A stretch of DNA of 64,000 bases, from NCBI GenBank assembly GCA_965248775.1, contig OZ252150.1, positions 1,488,001 to 1,552,000 on the forward strand. The letters are read 5' to 3'. The position numbers were made by a program, and so were the translations under genes. Below the pieces are notes generated by a model that was not told where the DNA came from, did no database searches, and saw only the letters and a list, made by a program, of their open reading frames with translations. Shown piece after piece: positions 18,179 to 26,399 of this stretch (the first letter of the stretch is position 1; every line of letters begins with the position of its first letter). This DNA comes from JBHHUI01 sp965248775 (GTDB lineage: Bacteria; Chloroflexota; Anaerolineae; Anaerolineales; JBHHUI01).

Positions 18179-19012
18179 GTGAACCCTCTATTAGAAATGA
18201 CGGTCACCTTTCATGGACCTTGGCTTATGAGAAGATTTACGGAAAGATTATATCGAATTGGATTGGTTTTTTCTCCCTTGTTTTATCGCAGCTGGTCAGG
18301 AAAGAGAACATTCATACAGCAGTTGAACCAATCAACCCAACTGAAAATGAGAGTGAACTCCTATGATAAACAGGCGTTGTATGAGGTGTGGGGGTTAGAG
18401 GTATACCAGGACGAGTATTTTACGATCTGTCCTACTGATGTTGTCATCGACATTGGCGCTCACATCGGAGCGTTTTCCGTGTGGGCGGCTACGCAGGCAA
18501 CCTCTGGTCATGTCTATGCATTTGAGCCGGATGATGAGAATTATCGCCTGTTAGAAGAAAACAAGAAACTGAACGGTCTCGCGAATTTGCACACCTTCAA
18601 CGTCGCGGTCTCTGCTAGTAATGGGGAGGCAGTCTTGTTTACTTCAGAGTATCACAATATGACTCATTCAATTTTTAAAACCGGTGCACAGCACAAGAAC
18701 TCGGTGCGCACAATATCTCTCCCAGATATCTTGCAAGCAAATGGTATTGACAGAGTAAATTATCTTAAGATAGATGCCGAGGGCGCGGAATATCCCATTC
18801 TCCTTAAAACGCCTTCATCAGTATTGCGTCAGATAGACAAGATATACATTGAATACCATGATGATCTTGACCACGGCCACAACTATAAGGACCTAATATC
18901 ACATTTGATCGACAACGGCTTTGAGATTGCGCTACGCGCAAGCGCGTTTCATAGATTTGTACTTAAATTGGGGCTGCTCAGGGCGAGAAGAATCGAAAAG
19001 AATAAATCGTGA
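18179..19012 (+). CDS. FkbM-family SAM-dependent methyltransferase
   Basis: 277 residues from GTG 18179; the first ~55 residues are basic and unremarkable, so a later start is possible. Motif I is VVIDIGAHIGAFSVWAA (about 88-104), followed by VYAFEPDDENYRLLEENKKL and YLKIDAEGAEYPIL, the set that defines FkbM methyltransferases. These O-methylate sugars or polyketides and are common in polysaccharide loci. It stands alone here, bordered by a gene-poor stretch and an insertion sequence. The sequence looks more AT-rich than its left-hand neighbours, which may point to separate acquisition; composition was not computed. Confidence 0.8.
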   Translation: MNPLLEMTVTFHGPWLMRRFTERLYRIGLVFSPLFYRSWSGKRTFIQQLNQSTQLKMRVNSYDKQALYEVWGLEVYQDEYFTICPTDVVIDIGAHIGAFSVWAATQATSGHVYAFEPDDENYRLLEENKKLNGLANLHTFNVAVSASNGEAVLFTSEYHNMTHSIFKTGAQHKNSVRTISLPDILQANGIDRVNYLKIDAEGAEYPILLKTPSSVLRQIDKIYIEYHDDLDHGHNYKDLISHLIDNGFEIALRASAFHRFVLKLGLLRARRIEKNKS

Positions 19013-19216
19013 ATAAATTTTCGAAGCCTATTTATTTCTTACCATTGCCGAAGTGCCTGCCGTCACTGAAGACTGGTAAGAAGAATACAATGCCATCCGA
19101 CCGCAAATCGTGCCCTTATGCGTATGAAGCTTTGGACAAGGCGCCAACATATTGATATGCCCGAAATATCCTTGATTTTCCCACTTTCAAATGAGTATAT
19201 AAAGTAATCCAATGAA

Positions 19217-20775
19217 CTTTAGTTTCCGCTAACGCTAAGAAAGGTCAAGTCCTTGGGCGACCTTGAGCTTCGCGAAAATACTGCTTATTCAAAATGAATG
19301 CGCGAATTCAAGGCGATAAAGGCGCTCTCCCGTGACCCCGGACCCACGGGACGGGGTGGCTCGCTTATGACCCAATATTCCGGTCTGCAAACGGTCTGTC
19401 TTGGATCTTTTTTTTGAAATTGTAGGATTATTCCAGGCCAACTTTGATAAATCGGCCTTGGCTAACGTTCTGCGTAGCCGGCCTGGTGTTTGTTTGGGCT
19501 TGCGGTCCCACACTTGCCCAGCGGCAGTGCTGGGGAAGCCAGATGCTTGCGGCGGCACTTGGTGAGCCAGCCAAGTCAACATATTGCCAGCGACCAGCCC
19601 GAAGGCCAATAACCGCTCGCGACAGATTGGGTTGAAAACGAATTGTCGTTGCATACCCAGGATTATTTTGGAAACCAGAGGCGGATGTTCAACTGGCCAG
19701 CGGTCCAGATAAAAGCCATACACAACCCTCGGACGAAGTTCACGGACATTGGTAATAAGCACCCATGGCTTCTTATAGAGTGGGTCGTCAAATACAAATA
19801 CATTCAGCAATTCATTGTCGGCCGCGACCTTTTGCGAGGCTAGCACAACATCGTTCCAAATCTTGACTCTTATCTTGCGACTTTTCCGTCTAAAGCCATT
19901 GGTCTTGTCAGGTTGACAGGCTGTAATCAGATGGCCTTTATGAGTGCGATCTGTCGGTCGAATTCGTTCTCCATATTCAGCCGGGCGTCCGCGCTTGGAC
20001 GTGCGTTCAGGCAGATAATTACGCCGGAACACAGCATTGTTAGCCTTCCTGACAAGATAGCGCGCCATAGCCACGCTTTGTATTTCGGTTACTTTGGCAC
20101 CCGCATCATGCACTACGATGGCATCTTCTGGTAGCTTGGCTGCGATTTGTTTCAACGCCAATGCCTGTAGTTTAGATTGTCCGGCGACTTGCAGTCCGGT
20201 TTCGGAGACAATCTCCTTGAGAAGTCCCATTCGTTTTCCCGGTTTATCTTTGACACGCCCAACTTCACACACCAGCGCACACCCAACACCCAGCACCGCT
20301 TTGCCTGCTGACCCTCGGTAGTATTTCCCCTTGGCATCTTTCAAAGCAGGCCGCCCGACAAATGTCAGATCGATATCCAGCGCACGATAACCTTGTCGAT
20401 AGATGATTTCAAATTTGTTGCTACTCAATACTTGTGACCGCTGTGCATCGATAACTTCCTGCACGCTGTACACACCTGTTCGCAACGTATTTTCTATCCG
20501 ATGACATGTATCTGCTGAATAGCCACTTGCTGCCAACGCCGGGAATAATGCCCCGCGACTGTCAAGAAACTTGCCGCTCATTATGCTTAACATCAACTGC
20601 AGCATATTTTGATTGGTTCCCTTTGGCAGTCCTGCCACACAGTTTTCAACGAAAATTTGGGTTTGTTGTATTATTGCGTCCATCGCAGATCGTGTTCCTT
20701 ATTTGGTGTTTTGACCAACCCCATTTTTGAACACTTTCTGCGTTTTGTCACCCCCTCACTTAGCGGAAACTAAAG
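19217..20775 (-). mobile_element. Insertion sequence with IS4/IS1380-like DDE transposase, intact
   Basis: Perfect 16-bp terminal inverted repeats (CTTTAGTTTCCGCTAA at 19217-19232 and its complement at 20760-20775) enclose one transposase gene. The host bases TGAA occur directly outside both ends (19213-19216 and 20776-20779), a 4-bp target-site duplication. Length 1559 bp. It sits between genes and breaks nothing recognisable. The family is not certain: a 4-bp duplication fits IS1380 or IS701-like groups. Confidence 0.85.
19289..20683 (-). CDS. DDE transposase of the 19.2 kb insertion sequence
   Basis: 464 residues. Likely catalytic acids are Asp in RALDIDLTF (about residue 98), Asp in IVVHDAGAKV and Glu in YLDRWPVEHPP, the last resembling the Y-x2-R-x3-E signature of IS4-type enzymes. 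The end is basic (KKRSKTDRLQTGILGHKRA), as expected for DNA binding. It is full-length between clean inverted repeats, so the element may still be active. Assignment to a named IS family would need a database comparison. Confidence 0.8.
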   Translation of the reverse strand: MDAIIQQTQIFVENCVAGLPKGTNQNMLQLMLSIMSGKFLDSRGALFPALAASGYSADTCHRIENTLRTGVYSVQEVIDAQRSQVLSSNKFEIIYRQGYRALDIDLTFVGRPALKDAKGKYYRGSAGKAVLGVGCALVCEVGRVKDKPGKRMGLLKEIVSETGLQVAGQSKLQALALKQIAAKLPEDAIVVHDAGAKVTEIQSVAMARYLVRKANNAVFRRNYLPERTSKRGRPAEYGERIRPTDRTHKGHLITACQPDKTNGFRRKSRKIRVKIWNDVVLASQKVAADNELLNVFVFDDPLYKKPWVLITNVRELRPRVVYGFYLDRWPVEHPPLVSKIILGMQRQFVFNPICRERLLAFGLVAGNMLTWLAHQVPPQASGFPSTAAGQVWDRKPKQTPGRLRRTLAKADLSKLAWNNPTISKKRSKTDRLQTGILGHKRATPSRGSGVTGERLYRLEFAHSF

Positions 20776-20845
20776 TGAAGGGTTTTTCTAGTGCCCCGAT
20801 GACAAACTTTGGGGCGAATGGGCTGCGGTTGCCGGAGGATGGTTA

Positions 20846-21889
20846 TTACGATACCGTCGGGGCGTGTCTATTGGGCAGCAGTTTAAGATAGCCGAAGCCC
20901 ACCAAAGCCTGATGATCTTCATCCCACAAGCGAAAATTAAGTGATTTTAAGCTCGCCCAAATCGTAATTGGCTTAACTACTCGAAGTAATGGATGCTCGT
21001 TGTGGCACCTCTCCAAGAAGTAATTCGGAATTCTTGGGCTCAAGTGGTGAACATGATGGAACCCAATATTACCGGTGAACCATTGGAGGACCTTGGGTAA
21101 TTTATAAAAGGAACTCCCCTCTAAGGCCGCAGCCTCATAATCCCAGTTCTCGTGCCGCTCCCAATAGACGCCTTCAAATTGGTGTTGCACGTAAATCATC
21201 CAAATTCCCACTACTGAACTAATAAAGTAAGATGGCAGCTGTGCAAGCAGATAAGTCTTAAAACCAATCGTCACACTCGCCAAAAGCATAATGCCTAGCA
21301 GGACTAGATTTGTCAAATACACACTTTGTCGTTCGCGTTTTCCAGCTATACGATCGGGAAAGCGACTAACAACTACGTGGAGAAACAATGGTGCGAGTAT
21401 TAACAACACAATTGGATTCCGATATACTCGATACACAAATTTATTCCAGCGCGATGCCTCAATATACTCTTGCACCGTCATGGTCCACACATCTCCCGTA
21501 ATGCGGCGATTCAGATCGCCCGAGGTGGCATGATGTATTGCATGTTGGTGCCGCCAGTGGATGTAAGGCGTAAATATAAGAATGCCTGTGATGTATCCCC
21601 AGACAGTATTGGTTTTTTTGCTATTAAAAAATGAGCCATGTCCACAGTCATGAAATACGATGAAAATTCTCACTAGCAGTCCGCCGGCTGGAACCGACAG
21701 AGCTAGAACAAGCCAGTAGGAGACTTCCAGGCTGCGGACCAACAGGTAAAAGAGGATGGCATAGGGGACTATTGTATTGATAATTTGCCACCAACTACGC
21801 CACGTTTCAGGATTTTGATATTCTCGGATAATCCCTTTCCCGGTGAGCTCCCTCGATATCGGTTGTTCAGATATTAAATCCTGTGTCAC
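20846..21889 (-). CDS. Membrane fatty acid desaturase (DesA/delta-12 type)
   Basis: 347 residues from GTG 21889, preferred over TTG 21913 because AAGGAG stands seven bases before the GTG. The three histidine boxes of the di-iron desaturases are present: HDCGH, HQHAIHH (with the preceding WRH) and HHVHH near the C-terminus. Hydrophobic stretches before and between the boxes give the expected four membrane helices. It introduces a cis double bond into membrane fatty acids, requiring oxygen and an electron donor, so the organism is probably not a strict anaerobe. Single gene, next to an insertion sequence on one side and the damaged lipoprotein gene on the other. Confidence 0.9.
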   Translation of the reverse strand: MTQDLISEQPISRELTGKGIIREYQNPETWRSWWQIINTIVPYAILFYLLVRSLEVSYWLVLALSVPAGGLLVRIFIVFHDCGHGSFFNSKKTNTVWGYITGILIFTPYIHWRHQHAIHHATSGDLNRRITGDVWTMTVQEYIEASRWNKFVYRVYRNPIVLLILAPLFLHVVVSRFPDRIAGKRERQSVYLTNLVLLGIMLLASVTIGFKTYLLAQLPSYFISSVVGIWMIYVQHQFEGVYWERHENWDYEAAALEGSSFYKLPKVLQWFTGNIGFHHVHHLSPRIPNYFLERCHNEHPLLRVVKPITIWASLKSLNFRLWDEDHQALVGFGYLKLLPNRHAPTVS

Positions 21890-21980
21890 CTCTTTGCTCC
21901 TTGTTCTGCGCAATTCTGGGCCACTTGAGTGTTTTTTTTACGATTTCCCGAAGTCTCTACTAAGATGTGACGGTCTGCTT

Positions 21981-22983
21981 TTATGGACAAATCGGCACAA
22001 AAGGCAGCCCGCAAATCAGTCCAATCGGGAAATCTCCTTGGGGCGCGTTGATCGCTGGTGGGGGGCCGACGACGGTACCGAGCGGCGGCGGGCTGACAGC
22101 ACCGGAATCAATTAACCACAGCCAGGTGTTGTCGAACTGGCAGAGAGTGCGCCCAGATTCACTTAAACCCACCATTGCCACAAATCCCTTGTCAAAGAGA
22201 TAATCCGGCGGTGCAGAGAATCGCCCGATTTCCGTGCCATTGGTGTAAAAAATAAAAGTATTGCCAATGCCAACGATGCCTATGCGGTTTGTTCCATCGT
22301 TTTGCCAATCGAACGAACGATCGACGCCGCGTGCATAAAGTTCTTCCCCCGCGACTGGCTCGTTATCGACCAGCACTCCAAAGCCGGCACGACCAGTATC
22401 GATACGCGAAGCGATTAATAGATAGCCAGTGAAGGTGTTGTCTTCTTCGGTTGCGCCTTCCGTGATGGAGGCCCGGACGGCAAACCCGCAGCCAGAAAGC
22501 CCAGTAACCGTGTTCCACGTCACATCGGCCTCGAGCATAAAATCCTGCACAACAGTCGCGATGCGCTGATTCACGTAGTCGTATTGCAAATAGCCATCGA
22601 TCTCAACCGCCACCGGCGGGTGCACCCAGGCTAGCTGTCCCTGGTCGGCAGCCAATCCGTATTCGGACAGACGCGCCAGGTAAGGTGCTTCGAACTCAGC
22701 GGTAGCCGCTAACACCGCCGCATCCTGTTCAGCGGCGGCTGCTTCAGTTGCTGCGCTTTCGACGCTGCGCTGCGGCAGCCTCTGCAGTAGCAACAAGGTC
22801 GGCACCGTCGCCATTGTCATCCTCTGACGTATTCGCGGCAGCCTGGGCGGTCTGCTCCAGGGCAGCTGCAAGCGCGTCCGCAGTTGCATTTGGATCGCTG
22901 CCTAATCCGCCAACGCTGCAGGCCAATAGAGCGCAGACGAGGGCCGAAAAACCAATTCGAATCGGGTATTTGGACTTATACAT
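21981..22983 (-). pseudogene. Lipoprotein with DUF1080/concanavalin-like domain, frameshifted
   Basis: Translation begins at ATG 22983, sharing a base with the stop of the FHA-ABC gene (TGATG). The start MYKSKYPIRIGFSALVCALL leads to a lipobox (LLAC), then an Ala/Thr-rich spacer rich in TAE/AA repeats. After about 79 codons that frame stops at 22744, but the same kind of sequence (SVESAATEAAAAEQDAAVLAAT and onward) continues in another frame for about 250 codons to 21981. The shift is near 22765, in a CAGCG-rich repeat, and amounts to one extra base or two missing. The C-terminal part (GCGFAVRASITEG ... FTGYLLIASRIDTGRAGFGV) resembles laminin/DUF1080-type beta-sandwich domains. Broken gene or sequencing error. 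Confidence 0.75.
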
Positions 22984-23816
22984 CAAGTAACATCCTTCCG
23001 CTTCTGAAACACCAGGATGCCTATAAACAGGACGAAAATAATAACCCCTTGCGCGAACCAAGTTGAGCCAACATGCAGGCCGAAGGCTAGTATTTCATTC
23101 TTGTCTACAAATGTCCAGCCGTAATCGCGAATCATTTTTTCAACGAGCACCTCGGCCGGCTCGACTGCCGAGGTGCGGCCGATTTGCCACTGTATCAGGT
23201 TTTCTTGATAAGTGATCACCTCGGCCTGGTAGATTGCAGCTTCAACCTCCCAGTCCCCGAATTCGGTTTTAAAGCCTTCCTGGATACCCTTGACTTGCTC
23301 CTCCCAAATCAACAAACCATCAAAGAATTCAGCCATCGCAACGGTATCCGACTGATCGGCGGGTTCCTGAGGGCGCTCGGGGATTGTCGGCTCGGGAGGC
23401 GGATCGCGCAACGGCGCCGGCTCTACAGGCGGCGCTTCGTCGACAGTCGCGTTGTAAAAGACGCCTAACCCGGGGAAATCGCAATTGGCCGAGTCGAGCA
23501 TAGCGGTGCCAGAGCAATTACAGCCGAAGGCTTCTTTGTCTTCGTTTGTGAGACCTTCGCGCTGTTCGGCCGGCAATGCCCAACAGGCATCGGCGGCTAC
23601 ATCCGAGCCGATCCCCGTAATCGCCATCATGGCTTCGAATCCCCAGCGAGTGGACCAAGGCGCAGTCAAATAGGTGGGCAGTGGAATCAGCGCGCCCCCC
23701 AACACAACCTGCGGCATCACAAACAAAATAACAATCAACGGAACGGAATTTGAATTGGGCGCCAGTGCAGAAGCAAACAGGCCGAGCATCATACCGGCCA
23801 TAGTCGCAAGTACTAG

Positions 23817-25402
23817 CAGTTTGTCGGAGAGCAACCTGAGATAGCGAAATCGGTGATAATCTACGGGCATGGCTAGAAAATTCAAGAAACCCAATTACGA
23901 AGTGATGCTCAAACAGACAATCAGTCTGGAAGAAGCCCTGCCATCCAATCATTTGGCACGATTTGTGGTGGATGTTATCGCCCAGTTGGATTTGGGTATG
24001 ATCTATGCACAATATGCACCGACGGGTGGTCAACCTATTGCGCCAGAGATCCTGTTGGGATTGCTCTTCTATGGTTATGCCAACGGGGTGTTCAGTTCTC
24101 GTAAGATTGAGAAAGCCACCTATGAGAGTATCCCATTCCGCTATATTGCCAGTGGGCTGCATCCTGACCACGACACAATTGCCAACTTTCGCAAAACCTT
24201 TCTGGCTGAGATCCAAGAGTTATTTGTGCAGATCTTGCTCCTGGCCCAAGTTGCTGAGGTGCTGAAGTTGGGTAATATCAGTCTGGATGGTAGCAAGGTG
24301 CATGCTGATGCATCCAAGAGCAAAGCGGTCAGTTACAAGCGTCTGATAAAACTAGAGACCCAACTGCGCCAGGAAGTGAACAAACTCTTCGAACTCGGTG
24401 AGCAAGCTGATCAGGGTGATCTCCAGTTGCCGGAAGGGCTCGTCATTGAAGACGAAATTGCCATTCGCAAGAAACGTTTGGCAAATCTGGCAGAAGCCAA
24501 AGCCGTCTTAGAAGCCCGTGCGCAGGAACGATATGAAGCCGAGAGGGCTGAATACGAAGCCAAACAGCGTGAGCGGGAAGAAAAGTCTCGCAAAACTGGG
24601 CATAAACCCCGAGGTCGCAAACCGAAACCACCGCAGCCGGGACCACGGGACAAAGATCAGTACAACTTCACTGATCCGGACTCTCGCATCATGAAAAACA
24701 GCACCAATAATGGCTTCGACCAGCATTACAACGTTCAAGTTGCTGTGGAGCAGGAGAGCCTCTTGATTGTGGCGCCTTCACTTTCGAACCATCCGAATGA
24801 CAAAAAAGAAGCTGAGCCAACCCTGGATGCCATCTCTCCAAAAGTAGGCAAACCAAAGGCTGCCGCTTTGGATTATGGATATTTCAGCAAAGCGAACATC
24901 GCAGCACTTGAGAAGCTTGGCATTGATCCTTACATTGCTACCGGTCGCGAACCTCACCACAAAAGCTGGCGTACCTTCTTTGAACAAATGCCTGCTCCGC
25001 CACCGGAAGATGCCAGTCCGAAAGTCAAGATGGCTTACAAACTACAAACCGAAATCGGCAAAGCCAGCTACCGTTTACGCAAATGCACAGTGGAACCCGT
25101 CATTGGTATCATCAAGGAAGTCCTGGGCTTCCGCCAGTTTTCTCTGCGCGGCCTGCTGGCAGCAGCCGGGGAATGGTGTCTGGTCTGCCTAGCGTTCAAC
25201 CTCAAACGCATGCACACCCTCTACCAAGCAAAGGGTGTGCTTTAGCCGGGGCTGCTTTGGCGCGCCTGCTACTCGCTGAGAGAAGGTGGTTTGCCCTCCA
25301 TGAAATGCACACTGTTTTACGCTTGTTTTGTCGCAATCAACTGCTCATTTTGCCCTGTAGGGCTATTCATGTTGTAAAAGTACTTGTCTCTCCGACAAAC
25401 TG
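23817..25402 (+). mobile_element. IS1182-family insertion sequence inside the FHA-ABC gene
   Basis: Terminal inverted repeats CAGTTTGTCGGAGAG (23817-23831) and its complement (25388-25402) are perfect over 15 bp. The palindromic tetranucleotide CTAG flanks both ends (23813-23816, 25403-25406) and is the target duplication. The element is 1586 bp with a single full-length transposase, reading opposite to the gene it breaks. Excision with one CTAG kept rejoins LVYITL to VLATMAG in frame. Confidence 0.93.
23869..25245 (+). CDS. IS1182-family transposase
   Basis: 458 residues. The N-terminal DUF772-type domain (APEILLGLLFYGYANGVFSS) is followed by the first catalytic Asp in ISLDGSKVHADASK, a long charged coiled region (residues 150-260), the second Asp in ALDYGYFSKANI and the Glu in CTVEPVIGIIKEVLGFRQFS. 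This order is typical for IS1182/DDE_Tnp_1 enzymes. Full length, so probably functional. Confidence 0.92.
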   Translation: MARKFKKPNYEVMLKQTISLEEALPSNHLARFVVDVIAQLDLGMIYAQYAPTGGQPIAPEILLGLLFYGYANGVFSSRKIEKATYESIPFRYIASGLHPDHDTIANFRKTFLAEIQELFVQILLLAQVAEVLKLGNISLDGSKVHADASKSKAVSYKRLIKLETQLRQEVNKLFELGEQADQGDLQLPEGLVIEDEIAIRKKRLANLAEAKAVLEARAQERYEAERAEYEAKQREREEKSRKTGHKPRGRKPKPPQPGPRDKDQYNFTDPDSRIMKNSTNNGFDQHYNVQVAVEQESLLIVAPSLSNHPNDKKEAEPTLDAISPKVGKPKAAALDYGYFSKANIAALEKLGIDPYIATGREPHHKSWRTFFEQMPAPPPEDASPKVKMAYKLQTEIGKASYRLRKCTVEPVIGIIKEVLGFRQFSLRGLLAAAGEWCLVCLAFNLKRMHTLYQAKGVL

Positions 25403-25580
25403 CTAGGGTGATATAAACCAATAAGATCTCGATTACGCCGCCAGGCATATCAAATGCAATATACCGAATTATCAGATACCAAGTGGCTTGATAAAGCGCG
25501 AGTAATGCGGCCACCCATACTTTGGAGAGGATGTAAGGCAGCATCTTGAGATTCACAAGTCGTTCGCGCTTGTAAATTTC

Positions 25581-26399
25581 GGTAGTGGTTACATGTTGAC
25601 TGATGAGTCTGGAAAAAGTAAGTTGTTGGCCTGCCAAACAGAGGAGCGCCAAAATGATCCAGAGTGTCATCACGCATGAGTGTTCAAAGTGCAGGAGCCT
25701 CAACATTGTCAAGAATGGTACAGACTATAAAGGCGGTCAGAAGTTTCATTGTCTCGATTGCGCCGCTTATGGAATGTTGGAACCGCAAAGCCGTTCTTAT
25801 CCTGAGTTCATCAGAGAATTTGTCCTACGCACCTATCGAGAGCGAGCCAGTATGCGCGGCATTGAGCGCATCTTTGGCATCGCGCGGCAGACATTAGCAC
25901 GCTGGATTCTGGAGAAGGCCGGCGCTATGCCGAACCTGGCTGACACTTTAGAAACCGTAAAAACGGATGATGTGCTGGAATTGGATGAATTATGGTCATT
26001 TGTACGCACAAAAAACGATAAACGTTGGATATGGGTCGCGCTGTGTCGGCGCACGCGCCAAGTGGTGGCCTATTTTATTGGCGACCGCAGTGAAAAAAGT
26101 TGTCGCGCGTTATGGAAATCCATCCCAGCATCCTACAAAGCGTGTTGCTCCTTCAGCGACTTCTGGCACGCTTACCAGAAGGTTTTACCAAACGACACTC
26201 ACCAAAGTGTCGGCAAAGAAAGCGGCCAGACATCTCACGTGGAACGCTGGAACAACACCTTGCGCCAGAGACTGGCTCGCTTCGTGCGCAAAACTCTTTC
26301 TTTCTCCAAGTCCGACGTTTACCATGAAGCTGTACTCAAGTTGTATCTCCATTACTACAATACAGCGTGGTCCCCATCAGTTACCATGTAACCACTACC
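25581..26399 (+). mobile_element. IS1-family insertion sequence inside the FHA-ABC gene
   Basis: Ends begin GGTAGTGGTTACATG (25581-25595) with a perfect complement at 26385-26399. The 8-bp target duplication TAAATTTC is at 25573-25580 and 26400-26407. The length is 819 bp. Restoring the target gives GAAATTTACAAG, reading E-I-Y-K across the join, which proves the interruption. A relative of the copy at 37808-38596. Confidence 0.94.
25654..26391 (+). CDS. IS1-family transposase (single frame)
   Basis: 245 residues from ATG 25654. A zinc-ribbon (CSKCRSLNIVKNG ... CLDC) lies at residues 9-35, then the helix-turn-helix region RASMRGIERIFGIARQTLARW and the catalytic core with LELDELWSFV, IGDRSEKSCRALW and SHVERWNNTLRQRLARFVRKTL. 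Unlike classical IS1 there is no frameshift between InsA- and InsB-like parts. An upstream in-frame ATG at 25603 adds residues encoded by the element's end and is unlikely. Confidence 0.9.
   Translation: MIQSVITHECSKCRSLNIVKNGTDYKGGQKFHCLDCAAYGMLEPQSRSYPEFIREFVLRTYRERASMRGIERIFGIARQTLARWILEKAGAMPNLADTLETVKTDDVLELDELWSFVRTKNDKRWIWVALCRRTRQVVAYFIGDRSEKSCRALWKSIPASYKACCSFSDFWHAYQKVLPNDTHQSVGKESGQTSHVERWNNTLRQRLARFVRKTLSFSKSDVYHEAVLKLYLHYYNTAWSPSVTM

Noticed and set aside
22744..22790. Programmed ribosomal frameshift in the lipoprotein gene
   Set aside because: No slippery heptamer or downstream structure seen; mutation or sequencing error is simpler.
25317..25712. 131-codon minus-strand frame as a separate small membrane protein
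   Set aside because: Its middle is the transporter fragment between two insertion sequences; both ends are encoded by the transposons.
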